A stretch of DNA of 47,251 nt. Origin: Massilia sp. Root335 (GTDB lineage Bacteria; Pseudomonadota; Gammaproteobacteria; Burkholderiales; Burkholderiaceae_D). Positions within the stretch are counted from its first letter, which is position 1; each line of letters starts with the position of its first letter. Under the pieces are notes generated by a model. That model did not search any database, was not told the origin of the DNA, and worked only from the letters and a program-made list of their open reading frames with translations. The translations under genes were made by a program, and so were the position numbers. The DNA is taken from the NCBI RefSeq assembly GCF_001425685.1, contig NZ_LMCY01000028.1:269469-316719 (forward strand), in the 5' to 3' direction. Shown here piece by piece: positions 33,037 through 41,964 of this stretch.

Positions 33037-33411
33037 TCAGACGCGGATGTCGCCGAAAAAGCCGAGTTGCAGGCTGGACGCGATGCGCTGGGCCACTTCC
33101 AGCGCCTCCGTCGCGCCGTCGACGCCGAACACGTCGACGGCCGTCAGGCGAAACAGCGTGAGCCAGCGCACGAAGTGCTCCGTCTCGATGCCGGACAGCG
33201 CCATGTGCTTGCCGAACACATTGCCCTGGAACTCGCCGGTGCCCAGCAGGACCTTGGTCCAGAACGCGTACATGCGCGGCATGTGCTCGTGCCAGCGCCC
33301 GGCCAGCTTCGCTTCGAACACGGGGGACAGCAGGGCGTCGTCGCGCACGCGTGCATAAAACGTGTCGACCAGCTGGATGATCGACGATTCGGTGATGGCG
33401 GGGGAGGGCAT
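33037..33411 (-). CDS. Group III truncated haemoglobin
   Basis: 124 residues. The proximal haem ligand is His79 in EHFVRWLTLF. IIQLVDTFYARVRDD at the start and HMPRMYAFWTKVLLG fit group III (P-type) truncated globins, as does the short length. Such proteins bind O2 and NO, and some protect against nitrosative stress. An NsrR-like site lies 40-62 bp upstream of the start on the promoter side, which supports a role in NO handling. It converges with the Pro/Ala-rich gene, 15 bp away. Confidence 0.88.
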   Translation of the reverse strand: MPSPAITESSIIQLVDTFYARVRDDALLSPVFEAKLAGRWHEHMPRMYAFWTKVLLGTGEFQGNVFGKHMALSGIETEHFVRWLTLFRLTAVDVFGVDGATEALEVAQRIASSLQLGFFGDIRV

Positions 33412-33450
33412 GCGTTGCTTGAAATGGAAAGATGATGTCCCATTCTAGCA

Positions 33451-33473
33451 AAGATGCATCTTAAATGCAGTTA
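33451..33473 (-). promoter_or_regulatory. NsrR-like operator upstream of the truncated haemoglobin gene
   Basis: The two half-sites AAGATGCATCT and AAATGCAGTTA, separated by one base, resemble the NsrR consensus half-site AANATGCATTT and its inverse, with one and two mismatches. The left half holds a perfect palindrome AAGATGCATCTT. NsrR is the NO-sensing repressor of proteobacterial NO detoxification genes. The match was made by eye from memory of the consensus. Confidence 0.55.
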
Positions 33474-33475
33474 TT

Positions 33476-33505
33476 GCCGCCGCGGGAACGACGCCCCGCG
33501 GCGGC
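33476..33505 (-). terminator. GC-rich hairpin after the M16 peptidase gene
   Basis: GCCGCCGCGGG (33476-33486) and CCCGCGGCGGC (33495-33505) form a perfect 11-bp stem with an 8-base loop, 6 bp past the stop of the peptidase gene. It separates that gene from the globin promoter. No T-run is present. Confidence 0.55.
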
Positions 33506-33511
33506 AGGTGC

Positions 33512-36352
33512 TTACTTGGCGATGCTGGCCGTCTTCAGCTTCGCTTCGGGCTGCAGGACGACCTGGACATAGTTGTCCTTGTCGAAATAGCGCCGTGCGG
33601 CCGCTTGCACGTCGGCGGCCGTCAGCTTCTCGACTTCGTCCGTGATCGTCAGCAGGCGGGAGGGCGGCGTGTTTTCCAGCAGCGACGCTTCGAGGTTGGA
33701 CACCCAGTAGTTGTTTTCATGCTGCCAATGCATGAAATTCTGGCGCCAGTTGGCCTTGACCTTGTCCAGTTCGGCCTGGGTCGGACCGTTTGCCTTGACG
33801 CTGTCGATTTCGGCGAACAGCGCCGCCACGAGCGGATCGACCTTGTCCGGTCCGGTCGGCAATTGCGCGCTGATTTCGTAGTGCTCGTACGGGATGCGCA
33901 GCAGGGCGCCGCCCATCTGGCCCGCATAGATCAGTCCCAGCTTTTCGCGCAGCACCGCGTTCACGCGCAGGTTCATCACTTCGATGAGCGCGCCCATGCG
34001 CAACGTCTCGGCCGGCGACCAGGCGGCGGGCCCGGAGAACGTCAGCGACACGATGCTCTTGGGCTCCGTGCCCGCCTGGACCTCTTTCTTGACGACGCCC
34101 TTCGCGATGCGCAGCCCGACGTCGCGGTAAGCGAGCGGCAGGTCGGGCGTGGGCAGCGTGCCGAGGTAGGCGGCGACGAGCGGCTTCATCGCGGCCATGT
34201 CGAAGTCGCCGACGACGATGAACGTCATCCCCCGGGCGCTGGCGAAGCGCCGGCGGTACAGGGCGAGGCTCCGGTCGAGGTCGATCTTGTCGACGTCTTC
34301 CTGCCTGGGCATGCGCAGCTCGTACGGGTGGCCCTGGTACAGCGTGTCGGCGACGGCTTCGCCGAAGCGCTGTTCGGGCGCCGCGGCGCGGTTGCGCACC
34401 ATCTCGTTCAGGGACCCCATGTAGGCCTTGTACAGCGCCTCGTCGCGGCGCACGCCGTCGAAGCGCAGCCACAGCAGCTGGAACATCGTTTCCATGTCTT
34501 CCGCGCCGCTGCCCGAGTGGCCGCTGATCTCGTCGGTGTAGTCGCCCAGGCCGGCGGTCACCGCGGCATCGCGTCCCGCCAGCATCTTTTGCAGGTCGGC
34601 CGGCGCGTAATCCTTCAGGCCCATCATGGCGGCCAGGCCGCTGGCGGCGCGCGCGTTGGGGATGTCCTGTTCGTCGAACAGCGTCTGTCCGCCGAAGCGC
34701 TTGGCGCCGAGGAGCACCTGGTCCTTGCGGAAGGCCGTCGGCTTCAGGATCACCTGCACGCCGTTCGACAACGTCAGGCGGGTCAGGCCGAGCGTCTCGT
34801 CGCGGGTCTCCGCCACGATGCGGCCCGGCGCCGCGGGACGCGCCATCAAGTGTTGCGCGACCTTCTTTTCGGCGTGGTCCGTGACCTGCGCGTGGCTGGC
34901 CGCGGCATCGTCGGCCAGCAGCTGCGCGGTCGTGGGCGCGGGGCCCGTCTTGGTGTTGCCCGCGTACACGATGAGCCTGGCGGCGTCGGCCGGGAAGGCC
35001 TTGCGCGCGGCGGCGTTGAGGTCGGCCACCGTGATCGTCGGCAGCAATTCCTGCACGAGGCGGAATTCGGCGTCGATGCCCGGCAGGGACTCGCCGGCGA
35101 GGAAGTTGCGCTGGTATTCGGCGACATAGGACGACGAGTCGGTCGTGTCGCGTTCCTTGAGCCCGCGTTCCATCCCGCTCAGGGCCATCTTGCGCGCACG
35201 CTCCAGCTCCGCCTCGGTGAAGCCGAACTGGCGCACGCGCTGCTGCTCCTGCTCCAGGGCCGCGATGGCGGGCGCCGCGCCGCCCGCGCCGAGGGAAGCG
35301 CTCGCCATGAACGCCTTGTGCTGCGCCGTCAGGGGCACGGTGTTCGCGCCGGCGCCGAGGAACGGCGGATTTGCCTGCTGGGTCAGCTCGCGCAGGCGCA
35401 GGTTCAGCAGGAGGGTGGCCAGGCCGTTCACGACCTTGTTGCGATAGTCGCCGTACGTGCCGGTGATCGGTTCGAAGCGCACGGGATAGTGGATGGTGAC
35501 GGCGTTGCCGGGGATCTCGTCGTCGGCGAACACGAACGCCTCGGTCGTGGCACGCGCGGCGATGTCCGGATAGGCGCGGACCCGCTCGTGCGGCGGATTC
35601 GCCAGCCCGCCGAAATGCGCCTTGACGAGACGCTCGGCGTCGGCCGGATCGATGTCGCCCACGACGATCACCGCCATCAGGTCGGGCCGATACCAGTCAT
35701 GGTAGAAGCGGCGCAGGGCGTCCGGCTTCGCGTTGCGGATCACGTCTTCCTTGCCGATCGGCTCGCGCAACGCGTAGCGCGATCCGTTGAACAGCTTCGG
35801 CGCCAGCGCTTTCTGCATACGCTCGGCCGCGCCCTTGCGCAGGCGCGCTTCTTCGAGGACGATGGCACGCTCCTTGTCGATGTCGTCCGCGTTCAGCGTC
35901 AGGCCGTGGGCCCAGTCTTCCAGCACCGTGAAGGCCGTCTCGACGTTGTCCTTGCGGTCGGTGGGCACGGGCAGCATGTACACCGTTTCGTCCAGGCCCG
36001 TGTAGGCGTTCACGTCGGCACCGAACTTCACGCCGATCGATTGCAGATAGGAGATCAGCTCCTGCTTCTTGAAATGGGTCGAGCCGTTGAACGCCAGGTG
36101 TTCGACCATGTGCGCCAGGCCCTGCTGGTCGTCGTCTTCCAGCACGGAACCGGCCTTGACGACGAGCCGCAGTTCGACGCGGTGCTCGGGCTTGCCGTTG
36201 CGCTGGACGTACCACGTCAGGCCATTGGCCAGCTTGCCGACCTTGACCTGGGGGCCGACGGGGATCTGCGCCCCCAGGTCGACGGCTGCGGTGGCGGGGA
36301 GCGCGGCGGCCAGGGCAGCGGCGAGCACCGTGGCGCGGAACAGAGAGGGCAT
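33512..36352 (-). CDS. M16-family zinc metallopeptidase (pitrilysin type), exported
   Basis: 946 residues. The signal peptide ends at LPATAA, about residue 22. The inverted zinc motif HMVEH gives His81, Glu84 and His85, and Glu161 lies exactly 76 residues after the second His, as in the family. Two tandem M16 halves follow; the second (from about 500) lacks the zinc motif, which is normal. A linked pair of halves fits the periplasmic peptidases close to pitrilysin and PqqL. It should degrade short peptides in the periplasm. It is a single gene with a 267-bp gap upstream. Confidence 0.92.
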   Translation of the reverse strand: MPSLFRATVLAAALAAALPATAAVDLGAQIPVGPQVKVGKLANGLTWYVQRNGKPEHRVELRLVVKAGSVLEDDDQQGLAHMVEHLAFNGSTHFKKQELISYLQSIGVKFGADVNAYTGLDETVYMLPVPTDRKDNVETAFTVLEDWAHGLTLNADDIDKERAIVLEEARLRKGAAERMQKALAPKLFNGSRYALREPIGKEDVIRNAKPDALRRFYHDWYRPDLMAVIVVGDIDPADAERLVKAHFGGLANPPHERVRAYPDIAARATTEAFVFADDEIPGNAVTIHYPVRFEPITGTYGDYRNKVVNGLATLLLNLRLRELTQQANPPFLGAGANTVPLTAQHKAFMASASLGAGGAAPAIAALEQEQQRVRQFGFTEAELERARKMALSGMERGLKERDTTDSSSYVAEYQRNFLAGESLPGIDAEFRLVQELLPTITVADLNAAARKAFPADAARLIVYAGNTKTGPAPTTAQLLADDAAASHAQVTDHAEKKVAQHLMARPAAPGRIVAETRDETLGLTRLTLSNGVQVILKPTAFRKDQVLLGAKRFGGQTLFDEQDIPNARAASGLAAMMGLKDYAPADLQKMLAGRDAAVTAGLGDYTDEISGHSGSGAEDMETMFQLLWLRFDGVRRDEALYKAYMGSLNEMVRNRAAAPEQRFGEAVADTLYQGHPYELRMPRQEDVDKIDLDRSLALYRRRFASARGMTFIVVGDFDMAAMKPLVAAYLGTLPTPDLPLAYRDVGLRIAKGVVKKEVQAGTEPKSIVSLTFSGPAAWSPAETLRMGALIEVMNLRVNAVLREKLGLIYAGQMGGALLRIPYEHYEISAQLPTGPDKVDPLVAALFAEIDSVKANGPTQAELDKVKANWRQNFMHWQHENNYWVSNLEASLLENTPPSRLLTITDEVEKLTAADVQAAARRYFDKDNYVQVVLQPEAKLKTASIAK

Positions 36353-36619
36353 GCGTGCATCCTTTGGAATCGTTTTCTTGGGAAACGAAGCTTAGCAAAC
36401 GAACCCATCGGACAAATACGCACATTGTCACCCAGACATTACGTTTGCTCCATTGAATCAATTCAGTCACGGCGGCACGAACATAGCTTGCGGGAATGCC
36501 CCGTGGCCGGTTATGGTACGGGCATCATCCTGGCCGCGCGCACGCCATTTCAATCCGACGCCGTCGAATGAATTGTTGTGCTAGTCTTTCTTAGCGGCAA
36601 TCTCAAAGAAAGGAGCGGC

Positions 36620-37537
36620 GTGGAATCCCAAGTCAAATCTTCCGTGATGGACGCGATCGGCAACACCCCCGTCGTCAGGCTGGCCCGCCTGTTCGCCGGC
36701 CTGGACGTGGTGGCGAAGCTGGAATACATGAACCCGGGCGGCAGCATCAAGGACCGCATGGTGCGCCACATGCTGAAGAGCCTGCCGCCAGGCACGGCGC
36801 GCGTCGTCGAGAGCTCGTCCGGCAACACGGGCGCCGCGCTCGCGATGGCCAGCGCGGTGCTGGGCCTGCAGTGCGACGTCACCGTGCCGCAGACGACGAG
36901 CATCGAAAAGATCAAGCGCATCCGTGCCTACGGCGCCGAGGTGCATTTGTGCGCGCCGGAGGACGGCCTGGACCCCGCCGGCGGCTACCAGGCCGTGGCC
37001 GAGCGCCTCGCGCAGGGCGCCGACGTCCACTACCTCGACCAGTACCGCTCGGCCCTGAACCGCGAGGCTCATTACCGCGACACCGGCCCGGAACTGTGGC
37101 GCCAACTGGCGGGCGAGATCGACGTCTTCGTGTGCGGCATCGGCTCGGGCGGAACGATCTCCGGGATCGGCCGCTACCTCAAGGAGCAGAAGCCGGGGCT
37201 GACGGTGATCGGCGTGGAGCCCCGCCATTCGGCCTACCGCACGGTCGTCACCGACGCGCCCGCCGAGGGCGCGTTCGCGAGCGTCGTCGAAGGCGTGGGC
37301 AAGCGCCAGCCGTCCGGCAGTTTCGACCCGCGCGTCGTCGACGACGTGGTGCAGGTCGACGACGACGAGGCGCTGGACTGGTGCCGGCGGCTCGCGGCGG
37401 AAGAGGGCATCCTGGCCGGCGGTTCGAGCGGGTGCGTCACGGCCGGCATCGCGCAGATGCTGCCGCGGCTCGCGGGCAAGCGTGTCGTGACCGTGTTCCC
37501 GGACTCCGGCGTGTACTATCTGTCAAAGTACTTCTGA
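36620..37537 (+). CDS. Cysteine synthase (O-acetylserine sulfhydrylase), PLP-dependent
   Basis: 305 residues. GTG 36620 is chosen because AAGGAG lies 5 bases upstream. The PLP lysine is in MNPGGSIKDRM near residue 42. The phosphate loop is GSGGTISGIGRYL, SSGNTG binds the substrate, and GGSSG is present. It makes cysteine from O-acetylserine and sulfide. The short form fits CysK or CysM; a CBS-domain extension is absent. The stop lies in a tandem 10-bp duplication (CTTCTGATCC twice, 37531-37550). A small two-CxxC protein gene follows 24 bp later. Confidence 0.9.
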   Translation: MESQVKSSVMDAIGNTPVVRLARLFAGLDVVAKLEYMNPGGSIKDRMVRHMLKSLPPGTARVVESSSGNTGAALAMASAVLGLQCDVTVPQTTSIEKIKRIRAYGAEVHLCAPEDGLDPAGGYQAVAERLAQGADVHYLDQYRSALNREAHYRDTGPELWRQLAGEIDVFVCGIGSGGTISGIGRYLKEQKPGLTVIGVEPRHSAYRTVVTDAPAEGAFASVVEGVGKRQPSGSFDPRVVDDVVQVDDDEALDWCRRLAAEEGILAGGSSGCVTAGIAQMLPRLAGKRVVTVFPDSGVYYLSKYF

Positions 37538-37561
37538 TCCCTTCTGATCCCGGAGCCTGCG

Positions 37562-38107
37562 GTGTCCGACCTGCTTGCCCTGCTCGGTGCCCGCATCCCC
37601 GCCAACCTGGCGCCGTTCATGCTGGCCAACGTCGCAGCCCCCGCCGTGCGCGGGCTGCGGCACGGGCCGGACTTCCTCGCGCGCCGGCTCGGCTGCCCGT
37701 GCGGCAGCTGGGAACTCAGGCTGCGCACGGCGCGGCGGCAGGAGCGGCGCGGCCTGTTCGGCCGCAAGACGGTGGCGGCGCCGGTCGCGCCGGTCCATGC
37801 CGCCTGCCCCGTGTGCGGGCGCGAAGTGCTGTTGTTCGATCCGGCGCAGCACGGCTGGAGCGGCCGCCACGGCGACGGCGTGCGCCCGCGCGCGGACGAC
37901 GAGGCGTGGTTCGGACCCGTGGCCGGCGAAGTCGTCGTCATCTATGCCTACCAGGCCGAGGACGACTACCGCGCCATGCTGGCCGACGGCTGCCCCGATC
38001 CGCAGGACTGGTTCGACTGCTTCGCCATCGTGTTCCGCCCTCCCGGCGCGCAGCCCGTGCTCGTGCTGGCGGACGAATGCGCGCGCGGCAAGGCGGCGGG
38101 GGTCTAA
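37562..38107 (+). CDS. Protein of unknown function with two CxxC-type pairs
   Basis: 181 residues, GTG start. CPCGSWELRL near residue 45 and CPVCGREVLLFD near residue 83 look like the two halves of a zinc ribbon. The C-terminal half has DWFDCFAIVFRPPGAQPVLVLADEC. No signal peptide or membrane span. I do not recognise the family. It follows the cysteine synthase by 24 bp, so the two may be co-transcribed. Its stop overlaps that of the convergent cupin gene by 4 bp. Confidence 0.65.
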   Translation: MSDLLALLGARIPANLAPFMLANVAAPAVRGLRHGPDFLARRLGCPCGSWELRLRTARRQERRGLFGRKTVAAPVAPVHAACPVCGREVLLFDPAQHGWSGRHGDGVRPRADDEAWFGPVAGEVVVIYAYQAEDDYRAMLADGCPDPQDWFDCFAIVFRPPGAQPVLVLADECARGKAAGV

Positions 38108-38370
38108 CGGCGGCCGGACAGGTAGGCCACGCCGGCCGGCCCGTAGCTCTCGCGGTGCGGCTCGGCGCGGCGCAGGTGGAACACGTCGCCGGCGCGGTAG
38201 ATCTTGATTTCGCCGCCCGCGTGGATGCGCATCTCGCCGGTCAGGACCAGCCCCTTCGCTTCGAACGGATGGGCGTGGTCGTCGAGGCGGCCGTCCGGCC
38301 CGCGCTGCACGAGGACGGGTTCCGCATAGCCTTCCGCCCTCAGGATGTCGATGAATTCTTGTTGTTCCAT
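38104..38370 (-). CDS. Small cupin-domain protein
   Basis: 88 residues, ATG 38370. A single cupin barrel is shown by HAHPFEAKGLVLTGEM and YRAGDVFHLRRAEPH, which supply the usual metal-binding His. Function is unknown; such proteins can be sensors or small-molecule isomerases. It lies 62 bp downstream of the amino-acid permease gene on the same strand. Confidence 0.75.
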   Translation of the reverse strand: MEQQEFIDILRAEGYAEPVLVQRGPDGRLDDHAHPFEAKGLVLTGEMRIHAGGEIKIYRAGDVFHLRRAEPHRESYGPAGVAYLSGRR

Positions 38371-38432
38371 GCCAGGCTCGCAAGTCGTGACGGGCCGAGT
38401 GTAGCGCGTCCCGCCCGATCGCGCCGTCCCCT

Positions 38433-39803
38433 TCAGGACACGGCGCGGGCCAGCCGCGCGCGCCGGCCCTCGGCCATGCGATACCCCACCGCCAGCACGA
38501 GGAGCCAGGCCGGGATCATCCACACGGACGGCCGCAGTTCGGGCGTCGCATACATGATCGCGACGATCCCGGCGAGATAGAGCAGGCACGCCCAGTTGGT
38601 GAACGGGTAGAGCGGGCTCGGGAACGCCGTCGGCACGCCCGCCGCGCGCTTGGCGGCGCGGAAGCGCAGGTGCGACCAGCTGATCATCGCCCAGTTGATC
38701 AGCATGCCGGCGACGGCGAGACCCATCAACAGGCCCAGCGCCTTGCCCGGCACCGCGTAGTTGACGCCGACGCACAGCGCGGTGGCGACCGCCGACACGC
38801 CCAGCGACGCCAGCGGCACGCCGCGTTCGTTCACGCGCAGCAGCGCGCGCGGCGCATGGCCCTGCACGGCAAGGCCGTACAGCATGCGGCTGTTCGAGTA
38901 CACACAGCTGTTGTAGACGGACAGCGCGGCCGTCAGCACGACGACGTTCAGCACGTGCGCGACGATGCCGGCGTCCAGCGCCTTGAAGATCAGGACGAAC
39001 GGGCTGGCGCCGGGGACGATCTGGTCCCACGGGTACAGCGCCAGCAGCACGGCCAGCGCGCCGACGTAGAAGACGAGGATGCGCCACAGCGTCTGGTTCG
39101 TCGCGCGCGGGATCGAGCGCGCAGGATCGGCCGCCTCGGCCGCCGTGATGCCGATGACTTCGAGGCCGCCGAACGAAAACATGATGATGGCCATCGACAT
39201 CACGAGGCCCTTGATGCCGTGGGCGAAGAAGCCGCCATGCGTCCACAGGTTCGCGACCGACGCCTGCGGTCCGGCGCCGCCGCTGGCCAGCAGGAACACG
39301 CCGTAGACGATCATCGCGACGATGGCCGCCACCTTGATGACGGAAAACCAGAATTCGCTTTCGCCGAACGCGCGCACGTTGATGAGGCTGATGCCGTTCG
39401 CGAGCAGGAAGCAGCCCAGCGCCGACACCCACGTCGGCACGTCCGGGAACCAGTACTGCACGTAGATGCCGACGGCGGATAGTTCGGCCATGCTGACGAG
39501 CACGTACAACACCCAGTAATTCCAGCCCGAGACGAAGCCGGCGAAGCGGCCGCAGTACTTGTCGGCGAAGTGCCCGAACGAGCCGGCGACGGGCTCGTCG
39601 ACCATCATCTCGGACAGCTGGCGCATGATCAGGAAGGCGACGAGGCCCGCGATCGCGTAGCCGAGCAGGACGGACGGCCCGGCCAGGCGGACCGTCTCCG
39701 CGACGCCGAGGAACAGCCCGGTCCCGATGGCGCCGCCGAGGGCCATCAGCTGGATGTGCCGGCTCTTGAGGCCGCGGTGGAGTCGGGTGTCGTCGGAGGC
39801 CAT
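38433..39803 (-). CDS. Amino-acid permease of the APC superfamily (AAT family)
   Basis: 456 residues with about 12 membrane spans. The N-terminus LHRGLKSRHIQLMALGGAIGTGLFLG is the AAT-family signature that holds the substrate site. QLSEMMVDEPVAGSFGHFADKY and FSFGGLEVIGITAAEA are also typical. It would import an amino acid with a proton. Proline, GABA, phenylalanine/tyrosine and histidine carriers share these motifs; none can be picked. The tyrosine degradation genes are 4 kb away. Confidence 0.9.
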   Translation of the reverse strand: MASDDTRLHRGLKSRHIQLMALGGAIGTGLFLGVAETVRLAGPSVLLGYAIAGLVAFLIMRQLSEMMVDEPVAGSFGHFADKYCGRFAGFVSGWNYWVLYVLVSMAELSAVGIYVQYWFPDVPTWVSALGCFLLANGISLINVRAFGESEFWFSVIKVAAIVAMIVYGVFLLASGGAGPQASVANLWTHGGFFAHGIKGLVMSMAIIMFSFGGLEVIGITAAEAADPARSIPRATNQTLWRILVFYVGALAVLLALYPWDQIVPGASPFVLIFKALDAGIVAHVLNVVVLTAALSVYNSCVYSNSRMLYGLAVQGHAPRALLRVNERGVPLASLGVSAVATALCVGVNYAVPGKALGLLMGLAVAGMLINWAMISWSHLRFRAAKRAAGVPTAFPSPLYPFTNWACLLYLAGIVAIMYATPELRPSVWMIPAWLLVLAVGYRMAEGRRARLARAVS

Positions 39804-39909
39804 GATGTCCGCTTGCTAAAAGACAAGGATTTTAATGGAAACGGTGGCGGCTGTGACCACGCGGCCGGTTTTACTGTGGCCGTATGTGCGAAAGAACCTG
39901 TCGCGGCAG

Positions 39910-39995
39910 TCAAGATACAAGGGTGGGCGGCCCTCCGCCCACGCGAACGCTTGCGTAATGCCGACGTCCGCGTGGGCACGGGGTGCCCACCCTAC
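39910..39995. repeat. Palindromic intergenic repeat, copy 3 (REP-like)
   Basis: Hairpins GTGGGCGG-ccct-CCGCCCAC and GTGGGCAC-ggg-GTGCCCAC in inverted order, ending GCCCACCCTAC. Its left flank, TCAAGATACAAGGGTGGGC (39910-39928), is shared exactly and in inverse with copy 4 at 47203-47221. It lies between the persulfide dioxygenase 3' end and the permease promoter; the rest of this 220-bp gap shows no gene. Confidence 0.88.
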
Positions 39996-40023
39996 TGGCC
40001 AGGTTGCAACACCGCGCAAGCGT

Positions 40024-40725
40024 TCAAACGCCGTGCGGCAGCCCGAGATTGCGGTTCGCGGGCACGGCGATGTCGATCAGCTTCGGCTGCGGCAGGCGCA
40101 GGTTGTCCATCAAGGCGATGAATTCGTCGCGGCTGCGGCCGGCGACGCGCGCATTGCGCGCCTTTTCCCAGCCGATGGTCGACACGGCCTGTCCCTTGTA
40201 GTCGTGCGCCGGCCATACGCGCGTGGCGTCCGGCAGCGCGAACAGTTGATGGGTGATGCTGTCGTACAGCGCGCCTGCGCTGCCGCCCTGGAAGTCCGTG
40301 CGGCCGCACCCGTCGATCAGCAGCGTGTCGCCCGTGAACACGTTGCCGCGCCAGACGTAGCACATGCTGCCGGCCGTGTGGCCCGGCGTGTGCAGCACGG
40401 CGACCGTTTCGCCGGCGCCGAAGCGGATCACGTCGCCGTCGTGCAGTTGCACTTCGGCGGGCGGGATGCCGCAGCCGCTCGGCACGGCGGCGTGCGCGCC
40501 CGTCAACTGGCGCAGGCGGCCGGCCGACGTCACGTGGTCGGCGTGGGCGTGCGTCTCGAGGATGTATTCCAGCCGCAGGCCCAGGCGCGCGATGTGGGCC
40601 AGGTCGCGCTCGCAATGGTGGTCGACCGGGTCGATGATGACGGCGGCGTCGCTGCCCGGACCGGCGATGATGTAGGTGTAGGTCGACGATACGGGGTCGA
40701 ACAACTGGATCGGATTGGTCTGCAT
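40024..40725 (-). CDS. Metallo-beta-lactamase-fold persulfide dioxygenase (ETHE1/Blh-like)
   Basis: 233 residues. THAHADH gives His59, His61, Asp63 and His64; His116 in TPGHTAGS, Asp133 in TGDTLLIDGCGRTDFQGG and His174 in PAHDYKG complete the fold. GCGRTDFQ and the glutathione-type pocket fit ETHE1-like enzymes that oxidise glutathione persulfide to sulfite with one iron. It is last of a four-gene operon with a BigR-like regulator and two YeeE-type transporters, a known arrangement for sulfide detoxification. Its start is 1 bp from the transporter stop. Confidence 0.9.
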   Translation of the reverse strand: MQTNPIQLFDPVSSTYTYIIAGPGSDAAVIIDPVDHHCERDLAHIARLGLRLEYILETHAHADHVTSAGRLRQLTGAHAAVPSGCGIPPAEVQLHDGDVIRFGAGETVAVLHTPGHTAGSMCYVWRGNVFTGDTLLIDGCGRTDFQGGSAGALYDSITHQLFALPDATRVWPAHDYKGQAVSTIGWEKARNARVAGRSRDEFIALMDNLRLPQPKLIDIAVPANRNLGLPHGV

Positions 40726-41196
40726 TCAGTCTCCTGGTGGACCGGCCGCGGCGCGGGTAGCGCCACGATTGGCCTCGGTGCCGGCGCGGATACGCTCGGC
40801 TACCTCGAATATTGCCATGCCGGCCACCATGGCCGCAACGAACAGCAGCGTGGAGCGGCCGCCGACGGCCAGCGCCGTCAGCGCCGGGCCGGGACAGTAG
40901 CCGACGAGGCCCCAGCCGACGCCGAACGTCACGCTCCCCAGCACGAGCGGGACGTCGATGCGGCCCGCGCCCGGCACGTGGATGACGCTGCCGAACAGGG
41001 GCCGCACGCGCGTGCGCGCGAAGCGGAAGGCGATGGCGGCGACGAGGATCGCGCCCGCCATCACGAACAGCAGCGACGGGTCCCAGACGCCGGCCACGTC
41101 GAGGAAGGCGAGCACCTTGGCCGGGTTGCTCATCCCGGACAGGATCAGGCCCGCGCCGAACAGCAGGCCGGCCAGCAGGGCGGTGACGACGTTCAT
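40726..41196 (-). CDS. YeeE/YedE half-size sulfur transporter, second copy (PmpB-like)
   Basis: 156 residues with about four spans. NVVTALLAGLLFGAGLILSGMSNPAKVLAFLD is typical of the family. A conserved Cys lies in VGYCPGPAL. It overlaps the first copy by 4 bp (ATGA), so the two half-size proteins are probably made together and form one thiosulfate- or sulfur-transporting unit. Their exact substrate is unsettled. Confidence 0.87.
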   Translation of the reverse strand: MNVVTALLAGLLFGAGLILSGMSNPAKVLAFLDVAGVWDPSLLFVMAGAILVAAIAFRFARTRVRPLFGSVIHVPGAGRIDVPLVLGSVTFGVGWGLVGYCPGPALTALAVGGRSTLLFVAAMVAGMAIFEVAERIRAGTEANRGATRAAAGPPGD

Positions 41197-41633
41197 GGCG
41201 CGCCTCCGAACACGTGGCGCACGACGAAGACGGTGGCGACGCCGGCGCCGATGAAGCAGGCGGTCGCCAGCAGCGACCGGGGCGACAGGCGCGCGATGCC
41301 GCACACGCCATGGCCGCTCGTGCAGCCGGAACCGAAACGCGTGCCGATCCCGACGAGCAGGCCGCCGGCGGCGAGCAGGACGGGCGAGTGGTCGATCTGC
41401 GCCGGCGGCATCGCGCGCAGGGCCAGCCAGACGACGGGCGCCAGGAACAGGCCGCCGACGAACGCCACGCGCCAGGCGACGTCGCCGCGCGCGGGCCGCA
41501 ACAGGCCGCCGAGGATGCCGCTGATGCCCGCGACGCGGCCGTTGGCGAGCAGCAGCAGCGCCGTCGCCAGGCCGATGAGGATGCCGCCCGCGAGCGATGC
41601 CCACGGTGTGAAGTGAAGCCAGTCGATGCGCAT
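41193..41633 (-). CDS. YeeE/YedE half-size sulfur transporter, first copy (PmpA-like)
   Basis: 146 residues. GGILIGLATALLLLANGRVAGISGILGG and GTRFGSGCTSGHGVCGIARLS, with two Cys near residue 100, are hallmarks of YeeE/YedE proteins, where Cys relay sulfur species across the membrane. It lies 2 bp after the regulator stop and overlaps the second copy. Confidence 0.88.
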   Translation of the reverse strand: MRIDWLHFTPWASLAGGILIGLATALLLLANGRVAGISGILGGLLRPARGDVAWRVAFVGGLFLAPVVWLALRAMPPAQIDHSPVLLAAGGLLVGIGTRFGSGCTSGHGVCGIARLSPRSLLATACFIGAGVATVFVVRHVFGGAP

Positions 41634-41635
41634 GA

Positions 41636-41956
41636 TCAGTCCTCCTTGGGACAATAAAGCCGGTATAACAGCTGCAGCACGGCCAGCGCTTCCGGACTGG
41701 CCACGCGGTAGAAAATCTGCTTGCCCTCGCGCCGCGTGGCGACGAGGCCCTCCTGGCGCAGCACGCCCAGTTGCTGGGACAGCGTCGGCTGGCGGATGTC
41801 GAGCGCGGCTTCCAGCGCGCCGACGGGCTGCTCGCCCTGCGTGAGTTGGCACAGCAGCAGCAGGCGGTCCGGATTCGCGAGGGCCTTCAGCAGCCCCCCG
41901 GCCTGCAGGGCGGCGGCGCGCATGGCGTCCGGCGCGGGTGTGGTGGCGATGTCCAT
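41636..41956 (-). CDS. bigR: ArsR-family repressor, BigR/SqrR-like persulfide sensor
   Basis: 106 residues. A winged helix is shown by IRQPTLSQQLGVLRQEGLVATRREGKQIFYRV. Only two Cys are present, Cys36 (LLLLCQL) and Cys102 (YCPKED); their positions match the pair that forms a tri- or tetrasulfide bridge in BigR and SqrR. The metal-binding CxC of ArsR-type sensors is absent. It should repress its operon until sulfane sulfur accumulates. An AT-rich palindrome lies directly upstream. Confidence 0.85.
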   Translation of the reverse strand: MDIATTPAPDAMRAAALQAGGLLKALANPDRLLLLCQLTQGEQPVGALEAALDIRQPTLSQQLGVLRQEGLVATRREGKQIFYRVASPEALAVLQLLYRLYCPKED

Positions 41957-41964
41957 GCAATCAG

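Noticed and set aside
33605..36571. Long plus-strand open frame opposite the M16 peptidase gene
   Set aside because: Same shadow effect; the peptidase has an intact signal peptide, zinc motif and correctly spaced ligand.
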